Shown here: positions 1-9,694 of the stretch, one piece after another | Layout: each line of letters opens with the position of its first letter | How positions within the stretch are numbered: position 1 is the first letter of the stretch | Source of the DNA: Bacteroidia bacterium | GTDB taxonomy: Bacteria > Bacteroidota > Bacteroidia > UBA4408 | Reading direction: 5' to 3' | NCBI GenBank assembly: GCA_023262495.1 | Contig: JALRAS010000011.1 | Coordinates: 1 to 44,187, forward strand | DNA: 44,187 nucleotides | Made by a program: the position numbers and the translations under genes | The notes under the pieces: generated by a model | Told to the model about the DNA's origin: nothing | Database searches by the model: none | Seen by the model: only the letters and a program-made list of their open reading frames with translations

Positions 1-2923
1 ATTCTTTCACCACACGCGGAGGCGGAAGAATGGCAGTTTGTATGCGTTTGGCGTATTCGATGGAGTCGAGGATTTCGCGGTTTTTTTCTTCAACTTTTTC
101 CTTCTGATGCTCAACTTCATCTTTTTGTTTACGAATTACCTCTGTAGCCTCATCTACTTTAACTTCCAGTTCTTTTTGTCTTGCTCTAAAGGTACGCTCT
201 CTCCAGCGTGTGTAGGAGAAAATAGAACCTAAAATTAAAATAGCATAAGCCGAATACGCCCACCAGGTTTTCCACCAGGGCGGACGAATGGTAAAAGTAT
301 ATGCAAATGGCTTGCTCCAATAGCCATCACTGTTCATGGCTTTTACCAAAAAAGTGTAGGTTCCCGGGGGAATATTTCCATAGGTAGCATCGTTGCGAGA
401 GGTTAGTCCGCTCCAATTTTCATCCATGCCCTCTAATTTGTATTGGTACTTTACCTTTTTGGGCTGATTCATGGTAATGCCAATGAAATTAAAGGTAAGT
501 GAGTTGTTGTTATGTGCTAAACTTAAATTAAGAGGTAGACCATACCATCTACTAATGTTATTGAAAGAACAGCTATTCAAAGAAGTGCCATTGTTCAATA
601 AAATTATACTGTCTTTATGATCTTTTAAAAAAGACCAGCTTATAGGCTCATTAAATAAATTTATACTTGTAATTTGTACATTAGGGACAATAGTGTCAGT
701 ATTAATGTTTTGAAGATTAAGTGTTGTTAGTCTATCATTTGCCCCTATCCATAGTTTTCCAGAATCATCGTTAAATAATGTGTTTCCTTTATTTACTCCA
801 ATACCAAGGAATCCATCATCACAGCTAAAGCTTTTTGTTGATAGCTCTATTGGATGAATTTTACTCACTTGATCCTTAGTAAAGGTTTCGATATTTTTTT
901 TACTAACACAGTTCATCCCTAGACGGGTTCCTATCCAGATATTACCGGTTTTATCAACCTTCAGATTGAGAATATGATTATTTAATAAACCGTTTGACTC
1001 ATCAATAGTTGTGAATCCCTTGCCATTGTATAGCATTACTCCGCTCTCGGAACCCAACCACAAATTGTTCAACGAATCTTGAGCAATCGATAGAATTACC
1101 TCGTTGGCCAATCCGTTTTTTTTGGTATAATGTGTAAAACTAGTACCATTCATTTTCGTAATACCTCCACCATCTGTTCCAAACCACAAAGACCCTGATT
1201 TATCTTCATATATTGAGAGTACCTTATTGCGGGAAATGCCATTCTCTACTGTATAGTTTACAAATTGATGACCGTCAAATTTTAGTAGTCCTTCACCGTC
1301 TGTGCCAAACCAAACGTTTCCTTTGCTATCTTCATGTATGGCCCAAATTCGCCCATCTAATAAATCGTTTAATTCACCATAACAAACTAAATTTGTACCA
1401 TCAAATTTCATCATCCCCTTACCATCGCTACCTATCCAAATGTTACCGTTTTCATCGCATTGCAAACTAAAGAGGAAATTGGTTGGCAGACCCTCTGTAA
1501 CACTATATTGTTCAAAATATTTCCAATTATATTTGAATAATCCACTACCATTTGTTGCAAACCAAATATTGCCTTGACTATCCTCAGTAATGCCCCTGAT
1601 GCTGATATCGGTGATGTCGTTATTATTTAAAAAATGATAAAAGGAATTATTTTTAAAAGTGACTACACCTCCGCCTACAGTACCTAACCAAATTCTACCA
1701 CCTCTGTCTTGAATGGCACATCTTATAAAGTTACTACTCAAGCCTTCTTGAGTGGTATAATTAGAAAATGTAAATCCATCGAACGCAAATAATCCATTTT
1801 CCAAAGTTGAGAACCAAAAATTTTGTTCTTTATCAATCAAAATATTTTTGATTCTGTTTCCTAGTAGGCCCTGCTCTTTGGTGTAGTATTCGAAATAGAG
1901 GCCATTAAATTTAACTGCACCACAGCCGTTTGTTCCAAGCCATAAAGCTCCACTCTTATCTTCAGCTATGGTATATATTTTCGTACAAGGAAGTCCATTA
2001 TTTTCTGTGTATGTAGTAAATAATTTACCATCAAATTTTGACAGTCCTGCATCTGTACCAAACCAAATATCCCCTGATCTGTCTACCAATATTGATAAAA
2101 TCAAATTAGAACACAATCCCGTATTTACGTTATAGTTAGTAAACTTTTTACCATCAAATTTTGAGACACCTCCACCATCAGTCCCAAACCAAAGGTTGCC
2201 TGATTTGTCTTCTGCTATCGCCCAAACACTATTGTTTGATAAGCCATCCTTTGTATTAAATATTGTAAATTGTGTTCCGTTATATTTCACAATACCACCT
2301 TCAAAAGTTCCAAACCAAATATTTTCATTATGGTCTTGATAAATAGACCAAATTCTGTTACTGCTCAATCCCTCAATAGTTGTATATTGTCGAAGTGATT
2401 TTCCATCAAAACAAGAAACTCCTCCTCCATCAGTGCCAAACCATAATCTGCCTTTGGTATCCTCTAAAATACAATTGACTGTACCGTGCTTTAAGCCCTG
2501 CAGCTTATTTAATATTCCGAAGGTAAAAGGATTTTGGTCCCTAATTTGGTAATCTTTTGCTATTACTATTTTTGGGTCACCTGCTGTAAAGGGACTGTCA
2601 GTTACAAATACCGTTTTCGGCAGCAAAAAAGAATCCTGCCCGGGTATGCAAATGCGCGGCTTACCGGCCAATACCACCTTAGGTTTACTCGCAGGATATG
2701 AATTAGTTTTGATAGGAATTACCTTGGGCTTTCCAACCGGTATTTTTTTTAATTTACTTTCATCTATTTTAATCACCACCGGAGGTTGAATGCTATCTTT
2801 GGGCACCACATAACCTTTTGCTTCAACCACCTTAGGTTGCTGCAAATTGATACTATTTTCTCGATGCTTTTGATTGCAGGAGAACAGAATAATTAAAAAA
2901 ATAAATGGAATAAAAACCCTCAT
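1..2923 (-). CDS. Two-component regulator propeller / Y_Y_Y domain / SpoIIE-type lipoprotein, truncated at left window edge (C-terminal phosphatase domain outside the window)
   Basis: Minus-strand frame starting at ATG 2923..2921: MRVFIPFIFLIILFSCNQKHRENS (lipobox FSC). Followed by 14 WxGTxGGG-type propeller blades (e.g. ILEDTKGRLWFGTDGGGVSCFDGK), a Y_Y_Y-like segment (YQYKLEGMDENWSGL), TM helix, coiled coil and EEKNREILDSIEYAKRIQTAILPPP. No in-frame stop seen in the segments I translated; absent from the ORF track because it has no stop inside the window. Confidence 0.88.
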   Translation of the reverse strand, partial: MRVFIPFIFLIILFSCNQKHRENSINLQQPKVVEAKGYVVPKDSIQPPVVIKIDESKLKKIPVGKPKVIPIKTNSYPASKPKVVLAGKPRICIPGQDSFLLPKTVFVTDSPFTAGDPKIVIAKDYQIRDQNPFTFGILNKLQGLKHGTVNCILEDTKGRLWFGTDGGGVSCFDGKSLRQYTTIEGLSSNRIWSIYQDHNENIWFGTFEGGIVKYNGTQFTIFNTKDGLSNNSVWAIAEDKSGNLWFGTDGGGVSKFDGKKFTNYNVNTGLCSNLILSILVDRSGDIWFGTDAGLSKFDGKLFTTYTENNGLPCTKIYTIAEDKSGALWLGTNGCGAVKFNGLYFEYYTKEQGLLGNRIKNILIDKEQNFWFSTLENGLFAFDGFTFSNYTTQEGLSSNFIRCAIQDRGGRIWLGTVGGGVVTFKNNSFYHFLNNNDITDISIRGITEDSQGNIWFATNGSGLFKYNWKYFEQYSVTEGLPTNFLFSLQCDENGNIWIGSDGKGMMKFDGTNLVCYGELNDLLDGRIWAIHEDSKGNVWFGTDGEGLLKFDGHQFVNYTVENGISRNKVLSIYEDKSGSLWFGTDGGGITKMNGTSFTHYTKKNGLANEVILSIAQDSLNNLWLGSESGVMLYNGKGFTTIDESNGLLNNHILNLKVDKTGNIWIGTRLGMNCVSKKNIETFTKDQVSKIHPIELSTKSFSCDDGFLGIGVNKGNTLFNDDSGKLWIGANDRLTTLNLQNINTDTIVPNVQITSINLFNEPISWSFLKDHKDSIILLNNGTSLNSCSFNNISRWYGLPLNLSLAHNNNSLTFNFIGITMNQPKKVKYQYKLEGMDENWSGLTSRNDATYGNIPPGTYTFLVKAMNSDGYWSKPFAYTFTIRPPWWKTWWAYSAYAILILGSIFSYTRWRERTFRARQKELEVKVDEATEVIRKQKDEVEHQKEKVEEKNREILDSIEYAKRIQTAILPPPRVVKE

Positions 2924-2984
2924 TTAATAGGACAATAATAAAGAGCTAATATAGTTTAATTAGAAATTAAATCAACCACATTTC

Positions 2985-5900
2985 TCACACCCTCACCCCC
3001 ATCACACAAATATCATCAACTTGTTCATTGCTGCCTCGGTAGGTATTATGAAAATCCAATAGTTTTGTCCGTTGTTCATCCATGCTTAAAGAGGCCAAGC
3101 CGAGCAGCAACTCGCGGAATTTTGCTTTGGTTAATTTTTTGTTTTTTTCACCACCAAACTGATCGGCATAGCCATCGGTAAATAGGTAGATGGTATCTCC
3201 TTCGTTTAGCTGTATTTGGTGTGTTGTAAAAGGTTTGGTTTCATACCCTTTCCCAATGGGCTGTTTATCTGCTTTTATTTCTTCAAAAACATATTCATTT
3301 GTGCTTGAATTTTTTTTGATTATCCAAAGCGGATTGTTTGCGCCCGACCACAACAAAGTTCTGTTCTTTACATCCAAAGCAGCTAAGGAAGCATCCATAC
3401 CATCCTGCACTTCTTCATCGCTTTTGGCAAAGTTTTCTATAACCAACTCACGAGTTTTATCAAATATTTCACTAGGCAATCGCTTACTGTATTCATTCAA
3501 GGAACGGTTGAGTGCGTTGTTGCAAACCACCGATACCATTGCCCCGGGTACACCATGACCGGTGCAGTCGCAGGCAGCAAAATAAATGGTATCATCTATA
3601 TTTTCCATCCAATAAAAATCGCCCGCAACAATATCTTTTGGGATGTAAAGAATAAAAGAGTTTTTTAAAAATTCTTTCACCACACGCGGAGGCGGAAGAA
3701 TGGCAGTTTGTATGCGTTTGGCATATTCGATGGAGTCGAGGATTTCGCGGTTTTTTTCTTCTACGAGGTGTTTTTGGTCTTCAACAGCTTGCTTTTGATT
3801 GCGAATCAATACAGTTGCCTCATCTATTTTCACTTCTAATTCTTGCTGCCTAGCCCTTAGTGCGCGCCCATGCCAGCGTGTATAGGCTACAATGCCTGAG
3901 AATGCGGCAATTACATACAAGATATAGGCCCACCAGGTCTGCCACCAAGGAGGAAGAATAGAAAAGGAGTAGTTCATTTCTTTACTCCAGACACCGGCAC
4001 TGCTGCGTGCCTTTACCCTAAAATTATAGGATCCCGCTCTAAGATTGCCATAGTTTACCTCTGTTCTATTCGTGAGTGGGCTCCAATCTGTGTTAACTCC
4101 ATCAAGCCGATAGGAATACATAACCTTGGCAGGCTGGTAGGTGGTGATGCCCAGGTAGCAGAAAGTTAAAAAATTATTACGATAACTCAATACAGGTTTT
4201 TGTGGAACCCGATACCACCTGCTTAATCCATTATAATGTAAGATACCTTCAATCTTTTGTTGTTGCGAGTTTGAATCCTTGTTTGTGGGCTTTTGCTCAT
4301 TTTCAGTTTTTATCTTTTTATCATTCAATCTGAGCCCTGTCAGTTTGATATTGGGAGAAGCAACCTCCGGAAATAACTTTTGGGTCTTAATAATGGTAAG
4401 GCGGTCATTGGCACCTACCCAAAGCTCACCTGTGTTGGTGAAAAGCATACAATCGTTGTTGCAACCAATTCCTAGAAAACCATCTTCATATCCAAATTGC
4501 CTAATGGTTGTATCTTTATCATTTTGCTTTGAACCCAACAATTGTTGCTTCAATTTTCCTTGAGGAATGTAACTTACTCCTAAGGGCGTACCCACCCACA
4601 TATTTCCTGACCAATCATCAGCAATACTGAGGGTATGATTCAAGTCAATTTCTGGGCCTGTAGATAATGCATGAATGGAGGAACCATTGACATACCTTAA
4701 TCCCGCCCCCTCAGTTCCGAACCAAATTCTTCCTTGATTATCTAAATGTAGCGTGTGAATAGCCACATTTACAGGTTTGCCGTTATCATCGTATTGATAT
4801 ACCTTATTCTGTGACATCTTGCATACCCCTCGCTCTGTTGCTATCCAAATATCTCCGGCTTTGTCGGGTTGAATATCCATCACAAAATCAACCGGTAATC
4901 CCTGCTTGGTAGAGTAACAACGAATCATTTTTCCGTCAAAGCTCATTGCACCACCGAACGAACCAATCCAAATGATGCCATCTTTAGCCTCCACAATACA
5001 GGAAATACGGTTATCAAGAAGCCCATCGTCCATGTCAAGATGCATGATTTTGTCTCCATCAATACAACAAACTCCTGCTCCCCATGTGCCTAGCCATATC
5101 CTACCGCGGCTATCCTCAATGACATCGTAAACTTCTGAGGAACTTAAACCTTGCTCTTTAGAATAAAATTGAAAATTTCCCCGTTCATACCTAATTAAAC
5201 CTCTCCTGGAACTTAACCAAATGACACCTTTACTGCCAGACACTACTTTTTCTATAATCTCCCTATTCTTGCCATCAGGTCGTGGGAAATGCATAAAAGT
5301 TGTCCCATCGTATCGGGCAACTCCACTGCCCCAAGTTCCCAGCCAAAAAGCTCCACTCCTATCCTCCATGATACTAAGAATCTCCTTATTTCTTAATCCA
5401 TCAGCAGCAGTGAAGCTTATAAACTTGTTATCTTTTCGAACAAAAAGTTCTCCGGAACTAGTTCCCATCCAAAGTTGTTTATGCCTATCTAAATGCATAC
5501 TCCTTACTACCTGAGTACTTATTTTTCCATTCAAATCATGCTTGTAAAACTTTTTTTCGTTAAAAACTAATGCCCCCAAGTTGGTCCCGAACCATAATAG
5601 TTTGTCCTTATCTTCACTAATGCACCTCACCAAGGGTACCTGGCCATCAATTGAAGGTAAATAATTGGTAAAGCCGATACCATCATACTTGGTAATCCCC
5701 GCCTGTGTTCCTACCCAAATATTTCCTTTACTATCTTCATACATACTTAAAACATAATCATCAACAAGTCCGGACTCTTGTCCAAAATGATAAATATAAC
5801 TGCCATCAAATCGACCAATTCCTCCACCATAGGTTCCGAACCAAATAGCCCCCTCTCTATCTTCAAGAATGCAGGTAACAACCTCATTCCTCAAACCATT

Positions 5901-6575
5901 ATTAAGGTTGAAATGAAAAAAGCGATGTCCGTCATAGCGACTTATACCTCCTCGTGTTGCGAAATAAATGCAGCCTTTTCGGTCCTCAATCATATCATAT
6001 ACCAGATTGTTGCCAAGGCCCTCATTCATTGTGTAGTGTGTAAAATACTTGCCATCGAACCTAGCAGCTCCTCCTCCATCGGTAGCAAACCAAATGTTAC
6101 CTGATTTGTCCTCAAGGATATCTCTAACTTTTCCGTGTCGCAATCCATTTAACTTTCCAAAAAACCTGACACTGGAATTGCTCTCATCCGGGGCTGTCAT
6201 GGCTTTAGCAACCTCCTGATCAGGGTCTCCCGGTATGATGATATTTGCTAATGCCTGAAGTCTTAATGGACCTTTTATACCGCCCTTACCCGGTATTATG
6301 ATGTTTTGCTCAGGCAGTTCCATCTCCTCTGCTTTTGATGGGTTGATAGTCTCCCTAACCACTGAAACTTTTAACGGTTGTCCTAGTTTTAGGCTCTTCG
6401 ACTCAAATCCTTTAACCACAGAGGCTGAGGGCGGCTTTAAACTGTCAGGACTTACTTGTCGTTGCTCCCACTTATTATGCTTAAAGGATTTATTTGTGGG
6501 TAGGTTTTCATCATTTCTCCCGCGGCCGCAGGAAACCAAAAATAAAAGAAAAAAAGCAATTGAGCGGCAAATCAT
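2985..6575 (-). CDS. Two-component regulator propeller / Y_Y_Y / TM / coiled coil / SpoIIE (PP2C-like) phosphatase lipoprotein
   Basis: 1196 aa ORF. Lipobox LVSCG; 14 propeller blades; Y_Y_Y-like region (YSYRLDGVNTDWSPL); C-terminal SpoIIE motifs (VAGDFYWME, AACDCTGHGVPGAMVS, LFTDGYADQFGG). Confidence 0.93.
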   Translation of the reverse strand: MICRSIAFFLLFLVSCGRGRNDENLPTNKSFKHNKWEQRQVSPDSLKPPSASVVKGFESKSLKLGQPLKVSVVRETINPSKAEEMELPEQNIIIPGKGGIKGPLRLQALANIIIPGDPDQEVAKAMTAPDESNSSVRFFGKLNGLRHGKVRDILEDKSGNIWFATDGGGAARFDGKYFTHYTMNEGLGNNLVYDMIEDRKGCIYFATRGGISRYDGHRFFHFNLNNGLRNEVVTCILEDREGAIWFGTYGGGIGRFDGSYIYHFGQESGLVDDYVLSMYEDSKGNIWVGTQAGITKYDGIGFTNYLPSIDGQVPLVRCISEDKDKLLWFGTNLGALVFNEKKFYKHDLNGKISTQVVRSMHLDRHKQLWMGTSSGELFVRKDNKFISFTAADGLRNKEILSIMEDRSGAFWLGTWGSGVARYDGTTFMHFPRPDGKNREIIEKVVSGSKGVIWLSSRRGLIRYERGNFQFYSKEQGLSSSEVYDVIEDSRGRIWLGTWGAGVCCIDGDKIMHLDMDDGLLDNRISCIVEAKDGIIWIGSFGGAMSFDGKMIRCYSTKQGLPVDFVMDIQPDKAGDIWIATERGVCKMSQNKVYQYDDNGKPVNVAIHTLHLDNQGRIWFGTEGAGLRYVNGSSIHALSTGPEIDLNHTLSIADDWSGNMWVGTPLGVSYIPQGKLKQQLLGSKQNDKDTTIRQFGYEDGFLGIGCNNDCMLFTNTGELWVGANDRLTIIKTQKLFPEVASPNIKLTGLRLNDKKIKTENEQKPTNKDSNSQQQKIEGILHYNGLSRWYRVPQKPVLSYRNNFLTFCYLGITTYQPAKVMYSYRLDGVNTDWSPLTNRTEVNYGNLRAGSYNFRVKARSSAGVWSKEMNYSFSILPPWWQTWWAYILYVIAAFSGIVAYTRWHGRALRARQQELEVKIDEATVLIRNQKQAVEDQKHLVEEKNREILDSIEYAKRIQTAILPPPRVVKEFLKNSFILYIPKDIVAGDFYWMENIDDTIYFAACDCTGHGVPGAMVSVVCNNALNRSLNEYSKRLPSEIFDKTRELVIENFAKSDEEVQDGMDASLAALDVKNRTLLWSGANNPLWIIKKNSSTNEYVFEEIKADKQPIGKGYETKPFTTHQIQLNEGDTIYLFTDGYADQFGGEKNKKLTKAKFRELLLGLASLSMDEQRTKLLDFHNTYRGSNEQVDDICVMGVRV

Positions 6576-6796
6576 AACTCTTGATAAAATATAACTTTTG
6601 ACGCTGTTGCTTCAAATCTCTTCAATTTACTTTCATCTATTTTAATCACCACCGGAGGTTGAATGCTATCATTAGGCACCACATAACCTTTTGCTTCTAC
6701 TACTTTGGGTTGAATATGATGATGGGCATCCTCTTGCCTATTGCTATGGCAAGCACTGATCACTATCGCAAAAATGATGTACAGATAACGTTGCAT
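6572..6796 (-). CDS. Short lipoprotein, N-terminal remnant homologous to the propeller/SpoIIE paralogue at 1..2923
   Basis: MQRYLYIIFAIVISACHSNRQEDAHHHIQPKVVEAKGYVVPNDSIQPPVVIKIDESKLKRF... matches the N-terminus of the 2923 gene (QPKVVEAKGYVVPKDSIQPPVVIKIDESKLKK). Stop overlaps the start of the 6575 gene as ATGA. Start moved from the track's 6829 to ATG 6796, just before the lipoprotein signal. Confidence 0.6.
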   Translation of the reverse strand: MQRYLYIIFAIVISACHSNRQEDAHHHIQPKVVEAKGYVVPNDSIQPPVVIKIDESKLKRFEATASKVIFYQEL

Positions 6797-6900
6797 GAGG
6801 TAAAAGTAAAATAAAATTTTAATGGGCAAGCAAAACGGCTATCAAATTTTCCTTGTAAAAGTCCTAGGTTTTAAACAGCAAAAGAGAATAATTGTAACTA

Positions 6901-8241
6901 TTACTCTGCCGTTCCGATTTGTATATGTAGCAGACTATTGCTGCTATCAGTTACCTTGCAGAGATCACTCACCCTGTACCCAATCAACCACAATATGGTA
7001 CCAGTAGCATCGATCAATACGTAGGTCTTTTCCTTGGTCCACAAATCCACTTTCAAATCAACGAGGATGTCGCTAATTTTCTTGCGATGCTTCATACCTA
7101 GCACGATCATGCTGTCACCGCTTTGCCACTTTCTGAGTTTTAGCGGCCAACGTATTTTGGCCTCATCAAAAAAGGCCTCGTTGGCTGCTGCTTGTTTATA
7201 ATCAACATTTACTTTAACAAGCTTTTTTATTTGCAGTTGTATGGGTGTATCGATGCATTGATGCACATCATTGATGATGACTTCATTGTAGGCATGAACC
7301 TCATCATGTTGGCTTAAAATTATTTCTTGACGGTTTAATAACACAGTATGTGTGCTGCTGTAAAATTTTTTTCCACTTTGCCCCGCATCATGATTCAATA
7401 TATCTTGTACTTGTGTATGATTAAATCCATAATTTTTAAGGTACATATACAGCAACTGCAACGCGTTTTGAAATTCATTTAATCTTGCTTTGTTGATGAT
7501 AATTTTATTGTCTTTTTGAACAGTAAAATCATGCATTGTTTTGGCGTGTAATTCACGCAACAAGTTGGCATCTTCGACAAGGTGCTTCATACTATTGCCG
7601 ATAGCTGTATGGGCGTTTTTTGCAGCATGTTGCAGCGCAGGAACAACATGATGTCTGATATAGTTTCTTAAGTAATCATCTTTGTCATTACTGCTATCTT
7701 CGCGATAGCTAATATGATGTTCAACAGCGTAGATTGCAATCTCTTTTTTATTGGCAAATAAAAGCGGTCTTATGATATTTCCATTTTGTAAAGGAATTCC
7801 CGTAAGGCCATCAATACCTGTGCTTCTGAGTAGGTTAATAAAAAATGTTTCAATATTGTCATCGGCATGATGTGCCGTGAGTAGTTTGTTGAAACCATGC
7901 GCAACAACAAGTTGATTAAAATAATCATAGCGCAACGTTCTTGCTGCCATTTGAATAGAAAGCCCCTTTTCAATAGCATATTGTGCAGTTTCGAATGATA
8001 TGCTGTGCAGCTTGATGCGGTGGGCATTACAAACCTCAGCAACAAGTTGTTCATCGGCATCAGACTCGGTTCCGCGCAATTTAAAATTACAATGTGCCAC
8101 TTCAACATCGTAACCCGCCTGCAAACATAAATCAAGCAATACCATGCTGTCGATACCACCGCTCACGGCTAACAACAATTTGTCGGAAGGTGCCAACAGT
8201 TTTTGGTGATCAATAAAATCTTTGAACCTTTTAAGCAGCAT
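6901..8241 (-). CDS. tilS: tRNA(Ile)-lysidine synthase
   Basis: PP-loop motif LLLAVSGGIDSMVLLDL; TAHHADDNIETFFINLLRSTGIDGLTGI; C-terminal TilS-like domain. Confidence 0.95.
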   Translation of the reverse strand: MLLKRFKDFIDHQKLLAPSDKLLLAVSGGIDSMVLLDLCLQAGYDVEVAHCNFKLRGTESDADEQLVAEVCNAHRIKLHSISFETAQYAIEKGLSIQMAARTLRYDYFNQLVVAHGFNKLLTAHHADDNIETFFINLLRSTGIDGLTGIPLQNGNIIRPLLFANKKEIAIYAVEHHISYREDSSNDKDDYLRNYIRHHVVPALQHAAKNAHTAIGNSMKHLVEDANLLRELHAKTMHDFTVQKDNKIIINKARLNEFQNALQLLYMYLKNYGFNHTQVQDILNHDAGQSGKKFYSSTHTVLLNRQEIILSQHDEVHAYNEVIINDVHQCIDTPIQLQIKKLVKVNVDYKQAAANEAFFDEAKIRWPLKLRKWQSGDSMIVLGMKHRKKISDILVDLKVDLWTKEKTYVLIDATGTILWLIGYRVSDLCKVTDSSNSLLHIQIGTAE

Positions 8242-8242
8242 G

Positions 8243-8620
8243 TTATTTCAAGTTCTCGCGACTAATCATTTTGGTCATCACTTTTTGAAAGGCCCTATAA
8301 ATAATCATTTCGGTTACAATACGCACATAACTTTTTTCGGGGAAAGCCCTCAGTTTTTTGTTCAGAGCACCTTCGCTGATATCAACCTTGTATAAAACGC
8401 GCGCAAATCTTTGTCCGTTTTGTTGTAGTAAATTTGCAAGGTAAGGTTCCATAAATTCGAACAACTGTTGATAGGCGGTTTCGGGGTTACCTTCAAATAC
8501 CAACGTACCATCTTCAATACCAACATCTTTTTGCAGCTGCCCAAATGTTTCGGCAATGATGGCAAGGCGTTTTTCATAGGGCGTTTGCAGCAGCAGCGCC
8601 TGTGTTTCGGTTGTAGTCAA
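8243..8620 (-). CDS. Conserved hypothetical protein
   Basis: 125 aa intact ORF immediately upstream of tilS on the same strand; no family recognised. Confidence 0.65.
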   Translation of the reverse strand: MTTTETQALLLQTPYEKRLAIIAETFGQLQKDVGIEDGTLVFEGNPETAYQQLFEFMEPYLANLLQQNGQRFARVLYKVDISEGALNKKLRAFPEKSYVRIVTEMIIYRAFQKVMTKMISRENLK

Positions 8621-8676
8621 AGAGAAATATTTTTCTACACAAAGATAGAGAATAATATAAACAATGCCTTTACCTG

Positions 8677-9615
8677 CTATTGCTTGATGAGCTTTGTTTG
8701 ATGCTCGTTGATGCCTATAAAATACAAACCCGTGGGTAGTGCACTTATATCTATTTGCTCTGTGTCAGATTGCAATTTTTTTTGCAAATGTATTTTGCCC
8801 ATTGCATCTGCAATAAGCATATCGCTGCCTTGTGCATGAAAAACGGTGACTTGCTCACGAGCCAGATTGGGGAAAATTTTTAGTTGATGGGTTTCCACAG
8901 GTGCAAGCGATGTAAAAATACCATTGAAACAATCACTATTGCCGAATTGCAAAAATGGGAAATCGGCACTTGAATAACACAACAAATATTGCGGCATTGT
9001 TTCATCAATAAAATTATTGGTGCTTACCTGATTAATTGTTGTAAAGCCTCCCAACGGGCCAAATTTTTCATTTATGATATTGTAGTAGGAGATCAGGGCA
9101 GTATCGGTACTCATCCACTCAATACTATCGCCATTGGCTTTGCAAGCCATTACAGAAATATTTCTAAGCGGAATGCCGGCATAGCTTTGCTGAGCCACAC
9201 CGGTTACTTTTACGTAAGCATGCTGATAGGTGCCAAAAAAATTCATGAAAGGTCCCAGATCCCATATTTCGCCAACACCTGCATTGGTTTTAAAGGCCAA
9301 ATGAAACTGATTGTTTCTAAGTGTGAAAACACTGTCGTTGCTCTTGTATAAATAACAAACATTAATTCCTTGCACAGGACCTACAATAGGGTTTCCTGTG
9401 GGCTGCGGCCATGCCTGTTGTGCCGTAGAAAAAAATCGCTGACACCATTTATTATTGATGAGGGTATCACCCGTATAAACAGTTTTTTGATAACCGGGCA
9501 AACCAACCCAATTGTAGGTGTGATGCCAAACGGCAGCGCTATCGGCCCAACGATAATTTTGAGCAGCTAAATATAAGGGAAGCAATAGTACAATTAACAA
9601 TATGATTTTTTTCAT
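8677..9615 (-). CDS. Secreted protein with T9SS type A C-terminal sorting domain
   Basis: Signal peptide MKKIILLIVLLLPLYLAAQ (start moved from track 9684 to ATG 9615); C-terminus KIFPNLAREQVTVFHAQG...ISALPTGLYFIGINEHQTKLIKQ typical of Por/T9SS CTD. Confidence 0.85.
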   Translation of the reverse strand: MKKIILLIVLLLPLYLAAQNYRWADSAAVWHHTYNWVGLPGYQKTVYTGDTLINNKWCQRFFSTAQQAWPQPTGNPIVGPVQGINVCYLYKSNDSVFTLRNNQFHLAFKTNAGVGEIWDLGPFMNFFGTYQHAYVKVTGVAQQSYAGIPLRNISVMACKANGDSIEWMSTDTALISYYNIINEKFGPLGGFTTINQVSTNNFIDETMPQYLLCYSSADFPFLQFGNSDCFNGIFTSLAPVETHQLKIFPNLAREQVTVFHAQGSDMLIADAMGKIHLQKKLQSDTEQIDISALPTGLYFIGINEHQTKLIKQ

Positions 9616-9694
9616 GTGATGGGGTTTAAGGTATTGTATTGAAGTCTTACTAGTAATACGCTTAAAATCTCCTGAGCGTGACAAAAGGTAATTA

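Noticed and set aside
1213-1470. 85-aa plus-strand ORF (and 38..232)
   Set aside because: Antisense to the left-edge propeller gene, which the track missed because it is open at the window boundary.
1-6575. Many WxGTxGGG-coding repeats that could look like DNA tandem repeats
   Set aside because: They are explained by propeller blade repeats in protein; nucleotide-level similarity between blades is low.
3190-6594. Plus-strand ORFs 3190..3558, 4279..4563, 5221..5514, 5778..6104, 6298..6594
   Set aside because: Shadow frames of the 1196-aa propeller/SpoIIE gene; no start context or homology.
7770-8159. 129-aa minus-strand ORF
   Set aside because: Alternative frame inside tilS on the same strand; tilS motifs are clear in the other frame.
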